From Sedimentisphaerales bacterium (lineage in GTDB: Bacteria > Planctomycetota > Phycisphaerae > Sedimentisphaerales > Anaerobacaceae), in contig JAFGPS010000134.1 of NCBI GenBank assembly GCA_016936075.1, forward strand, positions 1-64,000: a DNA stretch of 64,000 nt. Reading direction: 5' to 3'. The notes under the pieces are model-generated. The model did not search any database. It had not been told where the DNA came from and was given only the letters and a program-made list of their open reading frames with translations. A program made the translations under genes and the position numbers. This document shows, in pieces, positions 43,098 to 52,469 of this stretch (position 1 is its first letter; each line of letters opens with the position of its first letter).

Positions 43098-44936
43098 ATG
43101 AAACACGAAAAAACTCAAAAAATTGGGAACGTTTTAGTTAGAAATATTCGCGAAATTAATGCAGATGCACCAGTCTATTGCGATGGCGAGCAGGAGAAGG
43201 TGCTTTATGATAATTTTGTTAAAGACAGAAATTATGAAAACAATTGCAATGACACTAAATTCTTATCCTGGGTCGAGCAATATCATCTGTCACCGGTTCG
43301 GCATAATCTGTTAAAGTGGTTTCCTTTTAACCCTGAAGGAAGTGCTCTTGAAATAGGAGCAGGCTGTGGTGCGTTAACAGGAGTTCTCACACAAAAACTG
43401 AAGAAGGTGACATCACTCGAGTACAGCGAACAACGAGCCATGATTACTGCGTTACGTCATCAGAATAATTCGAATCTGGAAGTTGTTATCGGCGGCTTGC
43501 AGGATTATAACACGGAAGAGAAATTCGATTATATAACTGTAATCGGAGTTTTTGAATACGCGGGTAAATTCTATGAAGGCAGTGACCCTTATAAATCATT
43601 TTTAGATAAGATAAAGTCATTTTTGAAACCTGACGGAGTTTTATTGCTGGCTATCGAAAATAAAATCGGTGTTAAATATCTTTGCGGTGCGAAAGAAGAC
43701 CACACGGAGAAGGTTTATGATTCGGTTTATAACTATCCATATAGCATCGGAGTTCGGACTTTCAGTAAAAAGGAATTGTCCGAGGTATTAAATGCTTCTG
43801 GTTTTATAAATTTGGAATGGTATTATCCATGGCCGGACTATAAACTGCCAAAGCAGGTTATTTCTGATGATACTTTGCCTGACGATATAAATCTTCTTTG
43901 GGATTTATTCCCAAATGGCAGCAGTGTTAAAAATCTGATGTCGGAAAAAAGACTCGCTAAAACTCTCAATGATGCCGGTTTATTAAGTGAATTCGCTAAT
44001 TCTTTTCTTGTTATTGCCAGTTCACAGGAAATATCATCTGAATCTAAGTGTGTTCATTTTATTGGTTCGAGCATGAAGAAAAAAAGTCACTATAGAACCA
44101 ATAAGAAAATATATAGAAACGGGAATAAACTGCAATTCATTGTGTCACCAGACAATGAAAAGGCTGTCGAATATATAAAACTAATTGCTGAAAGAGAATT
44201 ATCTGCGAAAAACTTCTTTAGTGAAAACGCGGAAGTAATTAACGGGGAACTTAATGGAAACAGTTTGGTTTATCCATATATAGCTATCCCGTCAATAACA
44301 GAAATGATGGCGGCTCAGATAAATAATGGAGATGCTGAATTCGGTAAATACTGGATAGAGCGGTATGTTGACTTTTTATCAGGATTGTCTTCACAAAAAT
44401 GCGTTCCACAAGAATTTCTCAAAGAGTTGGAATTACCTGAACATGAAATTCAGGAATCTGTATGCAGTATAAATTGCGGCATTTTAGATTGTGTCCCTCG
44501 CAATATCATGATTGATGCCGATAAGAACAAATATTATATAATTGATAATGAGTTTACATACGATTTTCCTGTTCCGATTGATTTTCTAATCTGGAGTGCG
44601 ATTAATACTCTTGTGACTGAACTTCAGGATGTGATTCAGCCCAAGGTGAGTCAAAGCCGTCCTGTAACGATTTTCAGCGGCCATGGAAATAATCGTTATT
44701 ATATACCATTGAGTTGGCTCAGTATTCTTGATAATCTGGTAGTTCCAAGAAAGAAGCTTGTGAAATTATATTCTGCCTGGCAGAGTAAAATACTTAGTGG
44801 TACAACAAGAGTCAATATAAGATTGAATGACAAGAAAAACGCTATCCATAAAGTTACAGTAGCAGAAATAGCGCCAAAGAATCAAATGGGTGAGAATCTT
44901 TATCGAATTTTACATAAAGTCAGAAGGCTTTTTTAA
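43098..44936 (+). CDS. SAM methyltransferase fused to a kinase-like C-terminal domain
   Basis: The 612-residue protein starts with a class I methyltransferase: ALEIGAGCGALTGVLTQKL (motif I, about 90-108), ITVIGVFEYAG and FLKPDGVLLLAIENKIG. The C-terminal third has CGILDCVPRNIMIDADKNKYYIIDNEF, recalling the catalytic loop (D..P.N) and DFG-like IDxE of aminoglycoside phosphotransferase-type kinases. It may methylate and phosphorylate a glycan end, as in chain terminators, but this is an inference. Confidence 0.7.
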   Translation: MKHEKTQKIGNVLVRNIREINADAPVYCDGEQEKVLYDNFVKDRNYENNCNDTKFLSWVEQYHLSPVRHNLLKWFPFNPEGSALEIGAGCGALTGVLTQKLKKVTSLEYSEQRAMITALRHQNNSNLEVVIGGLQDYNTEEKFDYITVIGVFEYAGKFYEGSDPYKSFLDKIKSFLKPDGVLLLAIENKIGVKYLCGAKEDHTEKVYDSVYNYPYSIGVRTFSKKELSEVLNASGFINLEWYYPWPDYKLPKQVISDDTLPDDINLLWDLFPNGSSVKNLMSEKRLAKTLNDAGLLSEFANSFLVIASSQEISSESKCVHFIGSSMKKKSHYRTNKKIYRNGNKLQFIVSPDNEKAVEYIKLIAERELSAKNFFSENAEVINGELNGNSLVYPYIAIPSITEMMAAQINNGDAEFGKYWIERYVDFLSGLSSQKCVPQEFLKELELPEHEIQESVCSINCGILDCVPRNIMIDADKNKYYIIDNEFTYDFPVPIDFLIWSAINTLVTELQDVIQPKVSQSRPVTIFSGHGNNRYYIPLSWLSILDNLVVPRKKLVKLYSAWQSKILSGTTRVNIRLNDKKNAIHKVTVAEIAPKNQMGENLYRILHKVRRLF

Positions 44937-44977
44937 TAAACGTAAGTTTCGTAATGATGGAGAGTAAATAAAAAGAA

Positions 44978-46297
44978 ATGCAAGGGACAATTCTGACATT
45001 TGGAATCGTTGCTTCAATATTAGCGATAGTATTACGGCCGAAGTATGCGCTGGTAGTATATTTTACAATACTTATCTGGTTTCCTGATTATTTACGCGTA
45101 AGTATAGGAACGATAGATATATCCTGCTCTCGAATGGTAGCGACGGTATTACTGATAAGATGTCTGAGTAACCAGAAATTAATGTCGAAATTTAAGTGGT
45201 CGCAGTTCGATAAGATTGTTACGTACAGTATTATGGTTTATGTTGGTGTAACGTTAATTACGCGACCTCGATGGTCGTTAGTAGAAAACCGTGCCGGTTT
45301 TGTAATGGATACATGGTTTGCTTACATGATTGTTAGATTTGTCATAACAGATAAGGAAAAACTGGTATCGGTAATAAAATGTGTCAGTGTGGTTCTTATA
45401 CCTCTTGCGATTCTGGGTTGTATCGAAGCGATTACAGGCTGGCAGCCATTTGTTCCTCTGAGCAGTTTAAGCCCATGGCTTATTAGGGAAATAGTCAGAC
45501 AGTACCGATGGGGTTTCACCAGGGCAATCGGACCTTTTGAACATGCAATTTTGTTCGGAAGCTGTTTTGCGATTTTTTTACCTCTTGTTTATTATTTGCG
45601 TCATGAAAAAAATATTTGGAGAATGTTGGCGTATTTAATTTCAGGATTAGTCTTTCTTGGGGCTATAAGCAGCTTCTCTATGGGACCATTAGTAATGATT
45701 GTGGTAGTCCTCTTCTGCCTTTCTATGGAAAGATTCAGAGTGTGGGTAAAGCCTATGATTAAATTTTTCATTTTTTCATTTGTATTTATTCAGTTATTCA
45801 GCAACAGGTCATTTTATCATGTGCTATTTTCCTACGTGGGTTTAATTGGAGGTGCAGGATATCATCGAGCAAGAATGATAGATCTTGCTATAAGTCATTT
45901 AGGGGAATGGTGGCTGGCTGGTTATGGTGATAGACCTATCGATTGGGGATGGGGTGTATGGAGCTTTGAGGGGCATACTGATGTAACAAATGAGTATCTT
46001 GTTGCCGGCCTTAGATATGGCTTGATAGGTATGTTTTTCCTCTGTATGGTGTTATTTATAGCATTTCGGAATCTTATATCAGCTTATAAAAAAAGTAATG
46101 ATCCAAATATGAAATCTTTATATTGGGCACTTGGAAGTATTTTATTATCTATTACAGTTGTATGGACTTCGGTCAGTTTCTTTGGGCAGCTAATGCCGCT
46201 TTTTTACTGCGTATTGGGAATGATTGGCTCTTGCACCCTTTTTACTTTAGATATAAAATGCAAAAAAAAGAAAATGCTTTATGTTGGTAGTAAATAA
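44978..46297 (+). CDS. O-antigen ligase/polymerase-like membrane protein
   Basis: 439 residues with about 10-12 transmembrane helices. A large periplasmic loop sits in the second half (GYHRARMIDLAISHLGEWWLAGYG then WSFEGHTDVTNEYLVAGLRYGLIG). This loop and its conserved Arg/His resemble the Wzy_C/O-antigen ligase family in exosortase loci. It probably polymerises or ligates repeat units. Weak homology by eye only. Confidence 0.7.
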   Translation: MQGTILTFGIVASILAIVLRPKYALVVYFTILIWFPDYLRVSIGTIDISCSRMVATVLLIRCLSNQKLMSKFKWSQFDKIVTYSIMVYVGVTLITRPRWSLVENRAGFVMDTWFAYMIVRFVITDKEKLVSVIKCVSVVLIPLAILGCIEAITGWQPFVPLSSLSPWLIREIVRQYRWGFTRAIGPFEHAILFGSCFAIFLPLVYYLRHEKNIWRMLAYLISGLVFLGAISSFSMGPLVMIVVVLFCLSMERFRVWVKPMIKFFIFSFVFIQLFSNRSFYHVLFSYVGLIGGAGYHRARMIDLAISHLGEWWLAGYGDRPIDWGWGVWSFEGHTDVTNEYLVAGLRYGLIGMFFLCMVLFIAFRNLISAYKKSNDPNMKSLYWALGSILLSITVVWTSVSFFGQLMPLFYCVLGMIGSCTLFTLDIKCKKKKMLYVGSK

Positions 46298-46332
46298 ATT
46301 GTGGTGTAATTTATATTTACTGTTAATAAGAC

Positions 46333-47115
46333 ATGAAGACAAAAATCAAGGGTAAGGAATACAAAATTATGGGAGATACCCATTCGAATATGAAAGATAT
46401 TTATTTAGGTATTGTATGTCCAATGGCTAACGAGAAGAAGACCGCTGTTGAATTTATAAATTCAGTACTGGGACAATGTCAGGGATTCAAACAAGTAACT
46501 TTCTTTGTTATATTTGATTTAGCCTGTAAGGATGGGACTGCCGATATGCTTAGGGAATTGGCGAAACAAGAGTCCAGGCTTAAAGTTGTATGGTCGCCGG
46601 AAAATAAATGTGTTGTTGACGCATATATTCGAGGATATAAGGAATCATGCAATTCTGGCTGTGACTGGATACTTGAAATAGATGGAGGTTTCAGTCACAA
46701 TCCAGCAGATATGCCCGAGTTATTCAACAAAATGTCGCAGAATTATGATTGTGTGTTCGGAAGCAGATTTTGTAAGGGTGGCACGATGATGGATGCTCCG
46801 CTAAAGCGGCGGATTATAAGTCGTGGGGGGACAATGCTTGTTAATTTATTGCTCGGTACAAAACTTAAAGATATGACGAGTGGTTTTGAACTTTTTACGA
46901 AATCAACTCTGGAAGCTGTGTTAAAAAATGGAATAATATCAAGGGGACATTTTTTCCAGACGGAAATAAAAGTATTTTGTCATAGATTTCATATTGCAGA
47001 AGTACCAATTCATTATCGCTCACCAAGTAAGAGTGTAAATACCGGTGTTTTAAAAGATGCTTTTGGTAACCTGTTTCGTTTATTCAAACTGCGTCTGTCA
47101 GGAAACATAAAATAG
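46333..47115 (+). CDS. Family 2 glycosyltransferase (dolichol-phosphate mannosyltransferase-like)
   Basis: 260 residues with a GT-A fold: LGIVCPMANEKKTAVEFINSV, LACKDGTADMLRELA, WILEIDGGFSHNPADMPELF (DxD-like metal site IDGG) and FGSRFCKGG, SRGGTMLVNLLLGTKLKDMTSGFELF. It resembles polyprenyl-phosphate mannosyl- or glucosyltransferases. The start is uncertain: ATG at 46333, or at 46369 behind AAGGAA. Confidence 0.82.
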   Translation: MKTKIKGKEYKIMGDTHSNMKDIYLGIVCPMANEKKTAVEFINSVLGQCQGFKQVTFFVIFDLACKDGTADMLRELAKQESRLKVVWSPENKCVVDAYIRGYKESCNSGCDWILEIDGGFSHNPADMPELFNKMSQNYDCVFGSRFCKGGTMMDAPLKRRIISRGGTMLVNLLLGTKLKDMTSGFELFTKSTLEAVLKNGIISRGHFFQTEIKVFCHRFHIAEVPIHYRSPSKSVNTGVLKDAFGNLFRLFKLRLSGNIK

Positions 47116-47133
47116 CTACAGAGAGACATTGAT

Positions 47134-48153
47134 ATGAAGGATAATGTAAACATAGTAATAACATCTATTTCAGCTCCCAATGAAATAATGACTGGAATTG
47201 CCGAGGAATGCAAACAAAGAGATTATAAGTTTATAGTTATTGGTGATGTGCCGAGTCCCTCAGATTTCGAAATTGACGGCTGTGATTTTTATAGTATTGA
47301 CGACCAGGTTAAAACTGGTTTTGAATTCGCCAGCAAGTGCCCGTTGAGGCACTATTCCCGAAAAAATATTGGTTATCTTATAGCAATAAAAAATGGCGCG
47401 ACTATTATTGTTGAAACAGATGATGACAATATGCCTTATGATACTTTCTGGCGTTTACCAGAGCGATATAAGACCGAAAAAGTTATCGAGAAATCAGGCT
47501 GGGTGAATATGTATAACTACTTCACAGATGAAAAAATCTGGCCGCGAGGTTTCCCGCTTGAGGAAGTCAGTAAAAAAATAAAATCGTTTGAATCACTTGA
47601 TGCAAGAAAAATGGATTGCCCGATTCAGCAGGGACTTGCGGATGCCAATCCTGACGTTGACGCGATATATCGTTTGATTATGCCTTTGCCGCAGATGTTC
47701 AGGAAAGACAGGCAAGTTATTCTTGCAAAAGGTGCATTGTGTCCTTTTAATAGCCAGAATACCGTATGGTTTTCCGATGCATTTGCATTACTTTATCTGC
47801 CGTCATATTGTTCATTTAGAATGACAGATATCTGGCGCGGTCTTATCGCTCAGAGAATTGCGCATGTTAATGACTGGGGAGTGCTTTTTTATGAACCGAC
47901 AGTGACACAGGATCGCAATGAACATAACCTTATGCGTGATTTCAAAGATGAGATACCGGGTTTTCTTAATAATGCCCAAATATGCAGGGAACTTGAGCGG
48001 CTTGATTTAGTTCCGGGTGTTGACAAAATCGGTGATAATCTCCGTTTATGTTATAAGAAACTTGTTGAAATGAATCTGGTACAGCCGGACGAACTAAGCT
48101 TGCTTGATACTTGGCTCGAAAGTGTTAATGAAATGCTGGATAGCAGACAGTAA
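47134..48153 (+). CDS. STELLO-like (DUF288) glycosyltransferase
   Basis: 339 residues starting VNIVITSISAPNEIM, then YKFIVIGDVPSPSDF, FASKCPLRHYSRKNIGYLIAI and the acidic ETDDDNMPY (putative metal-binding motif). This is the STELLO/DUF288 pattern known from plants, algae, animals and scattered bacterial polysaccharide loci. FNSQNTVWFSDAFALLYLP is also characteristic. It is probably a cytosolic or membrane-associated transferase for the repeat unit; donor unknown. Confidence 0.78.
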   Translation: MKDNVNIVITSISAPNEIMTGIAEECKQRDYKFIVIGDVPSPSDFEIDGCDFYSIDDQVKTGFEFASKCPLRHYSRKNIGYLIAIKNGATIIVETDDDNMPYDTFWRLPERYKTEKVIEKSGWVNMYNYFTDEKIWPRGFPLEEVSKKIKSFESLDARKMDCPIQQGLADANPDVDAIYRLIMPLPQMFRKDRQVILAKGALCPFNSQNTVWFSDAFALLYLPSYCSFRMTDIWRGLIAQRIAHVNDWGVLFYEPTVTQDRNEHNLMRDFKDEIPGFLNNAQICRELERLDLVPGVDKIGDNLRLCYKKLVEMNLVQPDELSLLDTWLESVNEMLDSRQ

Positions 48154-48216
48154 TCTTATCTGATAGACAATTCTGACATAGAAAAGTTTTATTTCGTTGT
48201 ATTTACGAAGAACTTA

Positions 48217-49653
48217 ATGACAAACAAAACTTTATCCATAAAATTGCAAAATCAATCCGAAGATGATCTGCGCTATGGAACAATTCTAAACTCGAATATA
48301 TTTGCTCTTGTTTACCTGGGCATTTTGGTTCTGATTGTGCACGGTGGTTCTTTGTTATTCGGATTTACTCGCGAAGATATTCTTTTACTTAAACATCTTA
48401 GCGAGTGGAATTTCTGGGAGAAGGTATTTGGTTATTGGCGCCCTGTATGGCTTTTATGGCTTTCATTTCAATATACTTTATTCGGTCTCAATCCATTTGC
48501 GATGCATGCCGCGAGTCTGATGTTATTTGCGGTTAATTGCTGGCTTGCTTTTTATTTAATAATTTCTCTTGGTATAAAAAGGCCTGTTGCCTTGGTCTCT
48601 GTATCTCTATGGATAATAATGTCTGGTAATATCGATGCCGCTGTCTGGATTAGTGAATGTAATGATCTTCTTGCCATGTTTTTCCTCCTGTTGGCAAGTT
48701 TAATATGGTTGTTCTTTTGCTTAGATAACAAGCCTTCAATTTTTTATGTACTTTTGGCCGGTATTTGCTGGTTACTTTCGATATTGAATAAGGAAGTTGG
48801 AATGTTTTGGCCGGTTGGAGCCGTTATTATCGCGTTCTTAAAATCCGGTGATTCCGGGAATAAGTTCAAAAGGTCCGGTTATTATTATTTTGTTATGTCA
48901 CTTCCTTTCGTTTTTATGGTGATTTACGTTTTAATGAAAATAGCCGCTCAGGGTTCAAATGCTGGTTTGAATATGTATGAGTATGCCGGTAAGGAAGACG
49001 CTGCTTATAATTACCCATTAATACTAAAATTGGTTAAGATGACGATTCATTATATGGAAGGTATTTTTTACAGCTTTTTGCCATTAGAGTTATTTTTATC
49101 GTGGACAGGTCTTATTATTGGAGCCTTTTCGAGTATCAGCTTAATCTTTTGTCTTATCTGGCGGAATACAAAATCATTTAATTCTAAGAAGTCTTTGCTG
49201 TTGGGTGGAGTGTTTTGGATATTATTTTTCTCAATTCATACATCTTTTAATACGTCCGTACGTACACAATATATAGCGACATTCGGAACTTCATGTATTA
49301 TAAGTCTTTTATTATTTTCACCGCAGACAAAAACATTATTTAAAACTACATTTATTTGTATTGCAATCTATATTGGGATGCACCTGCTTTTGGGGAAACA
49401 AGTAGCGGCTTATTTTTCTCCTTCCAGTACTGATACAATTGCCTGTAATGCAAGAATATTAAAATCTTTTCCGATATCCGAAGAAAAAAGAGAGTATTTG
49501 AAAAAAGAATTGTGGTATGTGGATTTTGATGCTCTTACTGATTATGAGGATGTTATGTTTGTAGATAAAGGACCGTGGAAGAAAGTCAAGACTGAGCTTT
49601 TTCAACGATTGATTACTGAGAAATTTGTTGATAAGAATGAAAAACAGCCTTAA
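48217..49653 (+). CDS. Polytopic membrane protein, GT39/ArnT-like glycosyltransferase candidate
   Basis: 478 residues with about 10-11 membrane helices. The N-terminal loop GFTREDILLLKHLSEWNFW and LWLSFQYTLFGLNPFAMHAASLMLF resemble lipid-linked sugar transferases of the GT-C fold (acidic first loop, then helices). There is no clear catalytic motif, so the class is tentative. It is between the STELLO-like gene and a GNAT-like gene. Confidence 0.6.
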   Translation: MTNKTLSIKLQNQSEDDLRYGTILNSNIFALVYLGILVLIVHGGSLLFGFTREDILLLKHLSEWNFWEKVFGYWRPVWLLWLSFQYTLFGLNPFAMHAASLMLFAVNCWLAFYLIISLGIKRPVALVSVSLWIIMSGNIDAAVWISECNDLLAMFFLLLASLIWLFFCLDNKPSIFYVLLAGICWLLSILNKEVGMFWPVGAVIIAFLKSGDSGNKFKRSGYYYFVMSLPFVFMVIYVLMKIAAQGSNAGLNMYEYAGKEDAAYNYPLILKLVKMTIHYMEGIFYSFLPLELFLSWTGLIIGAFSSISLIFCLIWRNTKSFNSKKSLLLGGVFWILFFSIHTSFNTSVRTQYIATFGTSCIISLLLFSPQTKTLFKTTFICIAIYIGMHLLLGKQVAAYFSPSSTDTIACNARILKSFPISEEKREYLKKELWYVDFDALTDYEDVMFVDKGPWKKVKTELFQRLITEKFVDKNEKQP

Positions 49654-49680
49654 GGCAAGAAGAATAAATGCGAGAAGAAA

Positions 49681-50922
49681 ATGCGAGGAAATAGGAATAA
49701 TAATATAGAATTGCCCGGAGGATGGGAATTAAACATCGCCGAAAGTCGAGAGGAAATAGAAGCTATCCGGCCGGTTTGGGAAAAGTTGCAGAGCCTGGAA
49801 AGCTGCCCGACGGTAGATGCTGATATAGACAGGTATCTTACCGTGATGGATACGAAAAGCGATTCGGCAACGCCGTATATTATGGTTCTTTCTCTTAATC
49901 ATAAGCCGGTCGCGATGGTTGTTGGCAAAATCGAAAAGCGGCAAATCGATATTAAATTCGGTTATAAGAATTTATTCAGACCAAAGCTTAAAAGTCTTGT
50001 AGTGACTTATGGTGGAATTTTAGGTGAGATTAATACCGGTACCGCCTCTTTAATAATCAGAGAATTGATGAAACAACTTAAATCTCGGAAAATTGATATG
50101 GTTTATTTCAATCGACCGAGAGAGGACTCCAAGATATTCAATCTTAGTCGAAAGCTTCCAGGATTTTTATGTCGTGACTATGTTCCGGTAATAGATACAC
50201 ACTGGCAAACAACGGTTGCAGATAGTAAAGAAGAGTTTAATAAAGCCTTATCACGAAATGAAAGACGTAATATTTCAAGGCATACTAAGCAGCTTGAACA
50301 AAAGGCTTCAGGTCAGGTTGAGTTGAAAACCTATCGCGGATTAGATAGACTGGATGAGTATATTTCAATAGCTTCCGAAATTTCAGCTATTACTTATCAG
50401 AAAATGATTACAGGTGGTTTTAATGATAGTAATATTATTCGTTCCTTATTGACAGATTCAGCGAAAAAAGACTGGCTTCGTGCTTATATATTATATGCGG
50501 GTTCGGAACCTGTCGCATTTGAATCAGGTTCAGTGTATCGCTCGACATATTTTGCGGAATACAGGGGATTTCATCCCGACTGGACATGCGGCAGTCCTGG
50601 TTCTGTATTATTGCTGAAAGTATTAGAGGAATTCAGCGATGACCAGAATATTAAAAAATATGATTATGGTTTTGGTGATGCGCCGTATAAACAACGATAT
50701 GGACATGAAAAATGGGCCGAGGCACCGATTTATATTTTCGCTCCGAGAGTATATCCTGTGCTGATAAATATAATACGAACCTTTTTTGCATCGCTTAATA
50801 TTTCGATTAAGCATATCCTTGGAAAATTAGGTTTCGTTGACAGGATCAAACGCAGTTGGAGAAAGCGGCTGGAACAAAAAGCTATAGAAAAACAAAAAAA
50901 TAAATCCTTATCCGAAGCTTAA
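49681..50922 (+). CDS. GNAT-like (FemAB/Acetyltransf_6) protein of exosortase loci
   Basis: 413 residues. The C-terminal half has LRAYILYAGSEPVAFESG, YFAEYRGFHPDWTCGSPG and KYDYGFGDAPYKQRYGHEKW, a pattern of Acetyltransf_6/CelD-BcsL-like proteins. These are often found in PEP-CTERM/exosortase clusters. It may acylate or aminoacylate the exopolysaccharide. It overlaps nothing and is 27 bases after the previous gene. Confidence 0.78.
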   Translation: MRGNRNNNIELPGGWELNIAESREEIEAIRPVWEKLQSLESCPTVDADIDRYLTVMDTKSDSATPYIMVLSLNHKPVAMVVGKIEKRQIDIKFGYKNLFRPKLKSLVVTYGGILGEINTGTASLIIRELMKQLKSRKIDMVYFNRPREDSKIFNLSRKLPGFLCRDYVPVIDTHWQTTVADSKEEFNKALSRNERRNISRHTKQLEQKASGQVELKTYRGLDRLDEYISIASEISAITYQKMITGGFNDSNIIRSLLTDSAKKDWLRAYILYAGSEPVAFESGSVYRSTYFAEYRGFHPDWTCGSPGSVLLLKVLEEFSDDQNIKKYDYGFGDAPYKQRYGHEKWAEAPIYIFAPRVYPVLINIIRTFFASLNISIKHILGKLGFVDRIKRSWRKRLEQKAIEKQKNKSLSEA

Positions 50923-50947
50923 TTAGAGGTAATTCAAAATATTAGCT

Positions 50948-51637
50948 GTGTGGTTAATCCTGATTATCATTCTTGTTATTTTTGTATATTATGGTATCCC
51001 ATATATATACGGAAAATACGCAAAGAGAACGCTCAAAAACAAGGCAGTAAAATCGAGAGTGCTTGCATTAACATTCGATGATGGTCCCAGTGACAATTTA
51101 ACTTTAGCTATTATGGATTTATTGGATAAATACAATGCTAAGGCTTCCTTTTTCCTGCTTGGACGAAATATTGCTGGAAGGGAAAATATAGTAAAACAAA
51201 TTTCAGTAAGAGGGCATGACATATGTTCTCATGGTTTCGACCACTTGAATTATTTGAAAATATCTCCCTGGTGTTCAATTAAAGATATTAAAAAAGGCTG
51301 GGATGCAATCGATTCCGCTTTAGGAATTGATAAAGAAAAGTATTTGTTCAGGCCGCCTTATGGAAAATTGAACATAGTATCTCTCGCTTATTTATTATTG
51401 AAGAAGGTACATGTTGTTTATTGGACAGATGATTCTGGAGATTCCTGGAAAACAAAACCGAGCAGTGACAGAGTTGCAAAACTGATTGATAACTCACTCG
51501 GTGCAGTTATTTTAAATCATGATTTTAATCGTCGTGAGAAACAAACAGAGTCATGGGTACTCGAATCTGTCAGGCTTGCACTTGAAAAAGCTAAAGAAAA
51601 GAATATGAGTATTGTGACAGTATCACAATTAAATTAG
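50948..51637 (+). CDS. Polysaccharide deacetylase (NodB/CE4)
   Basis: 229 residues with an N-terminal hydrophobic helix (WLILIIILVIFVYYGIPYIY). The NodB motifs are LTFDDGPS (metal/base Asp), HDICSHGFDHLNY (His metal ligands), FRPPYG, and DSGDSW with LNHDF. It removes acetyl groups from GlcNAc-type residues of the secreted polymer. The start is a GTG at 50948; AGAGGT lies about 15 bases upstream. Confidence 0.85.
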   Translation: MWLILIIILVIFVYYGIPYIYGKYAKRTLKNKAVKSRVLALTFDDGPSDNLTLAIMDLLDKYNAKASFFLLGRNIAGRENIVKQISVRGHDICSHGFDHLNYLKISPWCSIKDIKKGWDAIDSALGIDKEKYLFRPPYGKLNIVSLAYLLLKKVHVVYWTDDSGDSWKTKPSSDRVAKLIDNSLGAVILNHDFNRREKQTESWVLESVRLALEKAKEKNMSIVTVSQLN

Positions 51638-51737
51638 AACCATCTTTTATGTTTGACAAAATTTCATATACTGATTAAATAAGAAAATAATTATGAACCA
51701 TGTTTTTAGTATTATGTGAAAGTTTGGGATTTGTTGA

Positions 51738-52379
51738 ATGAAGATAATCGAAGTTAAAGAACTTGAATTCGCCGCTGTTAAAGTAATCAAATTCGCTCGT
51801 TTTGGCGACCATAGAGGCTATTTTACAGAAAGCTATCGCAAAACCGATTTTCATAATCCCGAGACAATGGGCTTTATGAAGGACGTTGAATTCGTACAGT
51901 GCAACGAAAGCTTTTCAAAAACCGGCACTATTCGCGGCCTGCATTTTCAGTGGAATCCCTACATAGGCAAACTTGTACGCACACTTCGAGGACGAATGAT
52001 TGACATGGTTCTCGATATAAGAAAAGGTTCTCCGACTTTCGGAAATATAATTCTATATGATATGCCGGCAGACAATGATATGAACTACGGCGAATGGATT
52101 TGGGTACCGCCGGGATTCGCGCACGGCAATATCTTTACTGAAGATACTATGATTCAATATTTTTGTTCAGGTCATTACAACCCGGCTTGCGAAGCAGGGA
52201 TTTCTCCGCTTTCGAAAGATATTAGCTGGAATTTATGTCAGCCGGAACTCAAGAAGATATTCGATAAAATAGCACCTACTACGACATTAATTACCGACAA
52301 GGATAAAAACGGTTTTTCCGTCAGTCAGTGGAATGATAACGAAAATTCAATCCAGTTTGATTTTGGAAAACTGAAATAA
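51738..52379 (+). CDS. dTDP-4-dehydrorhamnose 3,5-epimerase-family protein
   Basis: 213-residue cupin with FGDHRGYFTESYRKTDF, FVQCNESFSKTGTIRGLHFQ (catalytic His of the family), VLDIRKGSPTFG and WVPPGFAHGN, then an ISPLSKDISW tail. The substrate could be another 4-keto sugar nucleotide, as rfbA, rfbB and rfbD are not in the window. It is 100 bases after the deacetylase gene. Confidence 0.88.
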   Translation: MKIIEVKELEFAAVKVIKFARFGDHRGYFTESYRKTDFHNPETMGFMKDVEFVQCNESFSKTGTIRGLHFQWNPYIGKLVRTLRGRMIDMVLDIRKGSPTFGNIILYDMPADNDMNYGEWIWVPPGFAHGNIFTEDTMIQYFCSGHYNPACEAGISPLSKDISWNLCQPELKKIFDKIAPTTTLITDKDKNGFSVSQWNDNENSIQFDFGKLK

Positions 52380-52389
52380 TAAAAAAGCT

Positions 52390-52414
52390 GTAGAGCCTGC
52401 CCGCCTTCGGTGGG
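52390..52414 (+). repeat. REP-like GTAG plus hairpin remnant
   Basis: GTAG at 52390-52393 is followed by CCCGCC-TTC-GGTGGG (52400-52414), a 6-bp stem with one G-T pair. This repeats the GTAG-plus-hairpin design of the REPs at argS with a different stem. It lies directly after the epimerase gene and may also serve as a weak terminator. Confidence 0.45.
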
Positions 52415-52469
52415 TGCGAGATATTTACTATATAAATTCATCTTAATTGGATATAGCCATTAATTTATA

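Noticed and set aside
51738-52379. Complete dTDP-rhamnose pathway
   Set aside because: Only an RfbC-like epimerase is present; rfbA, rfbB and rfbD are not in the window.
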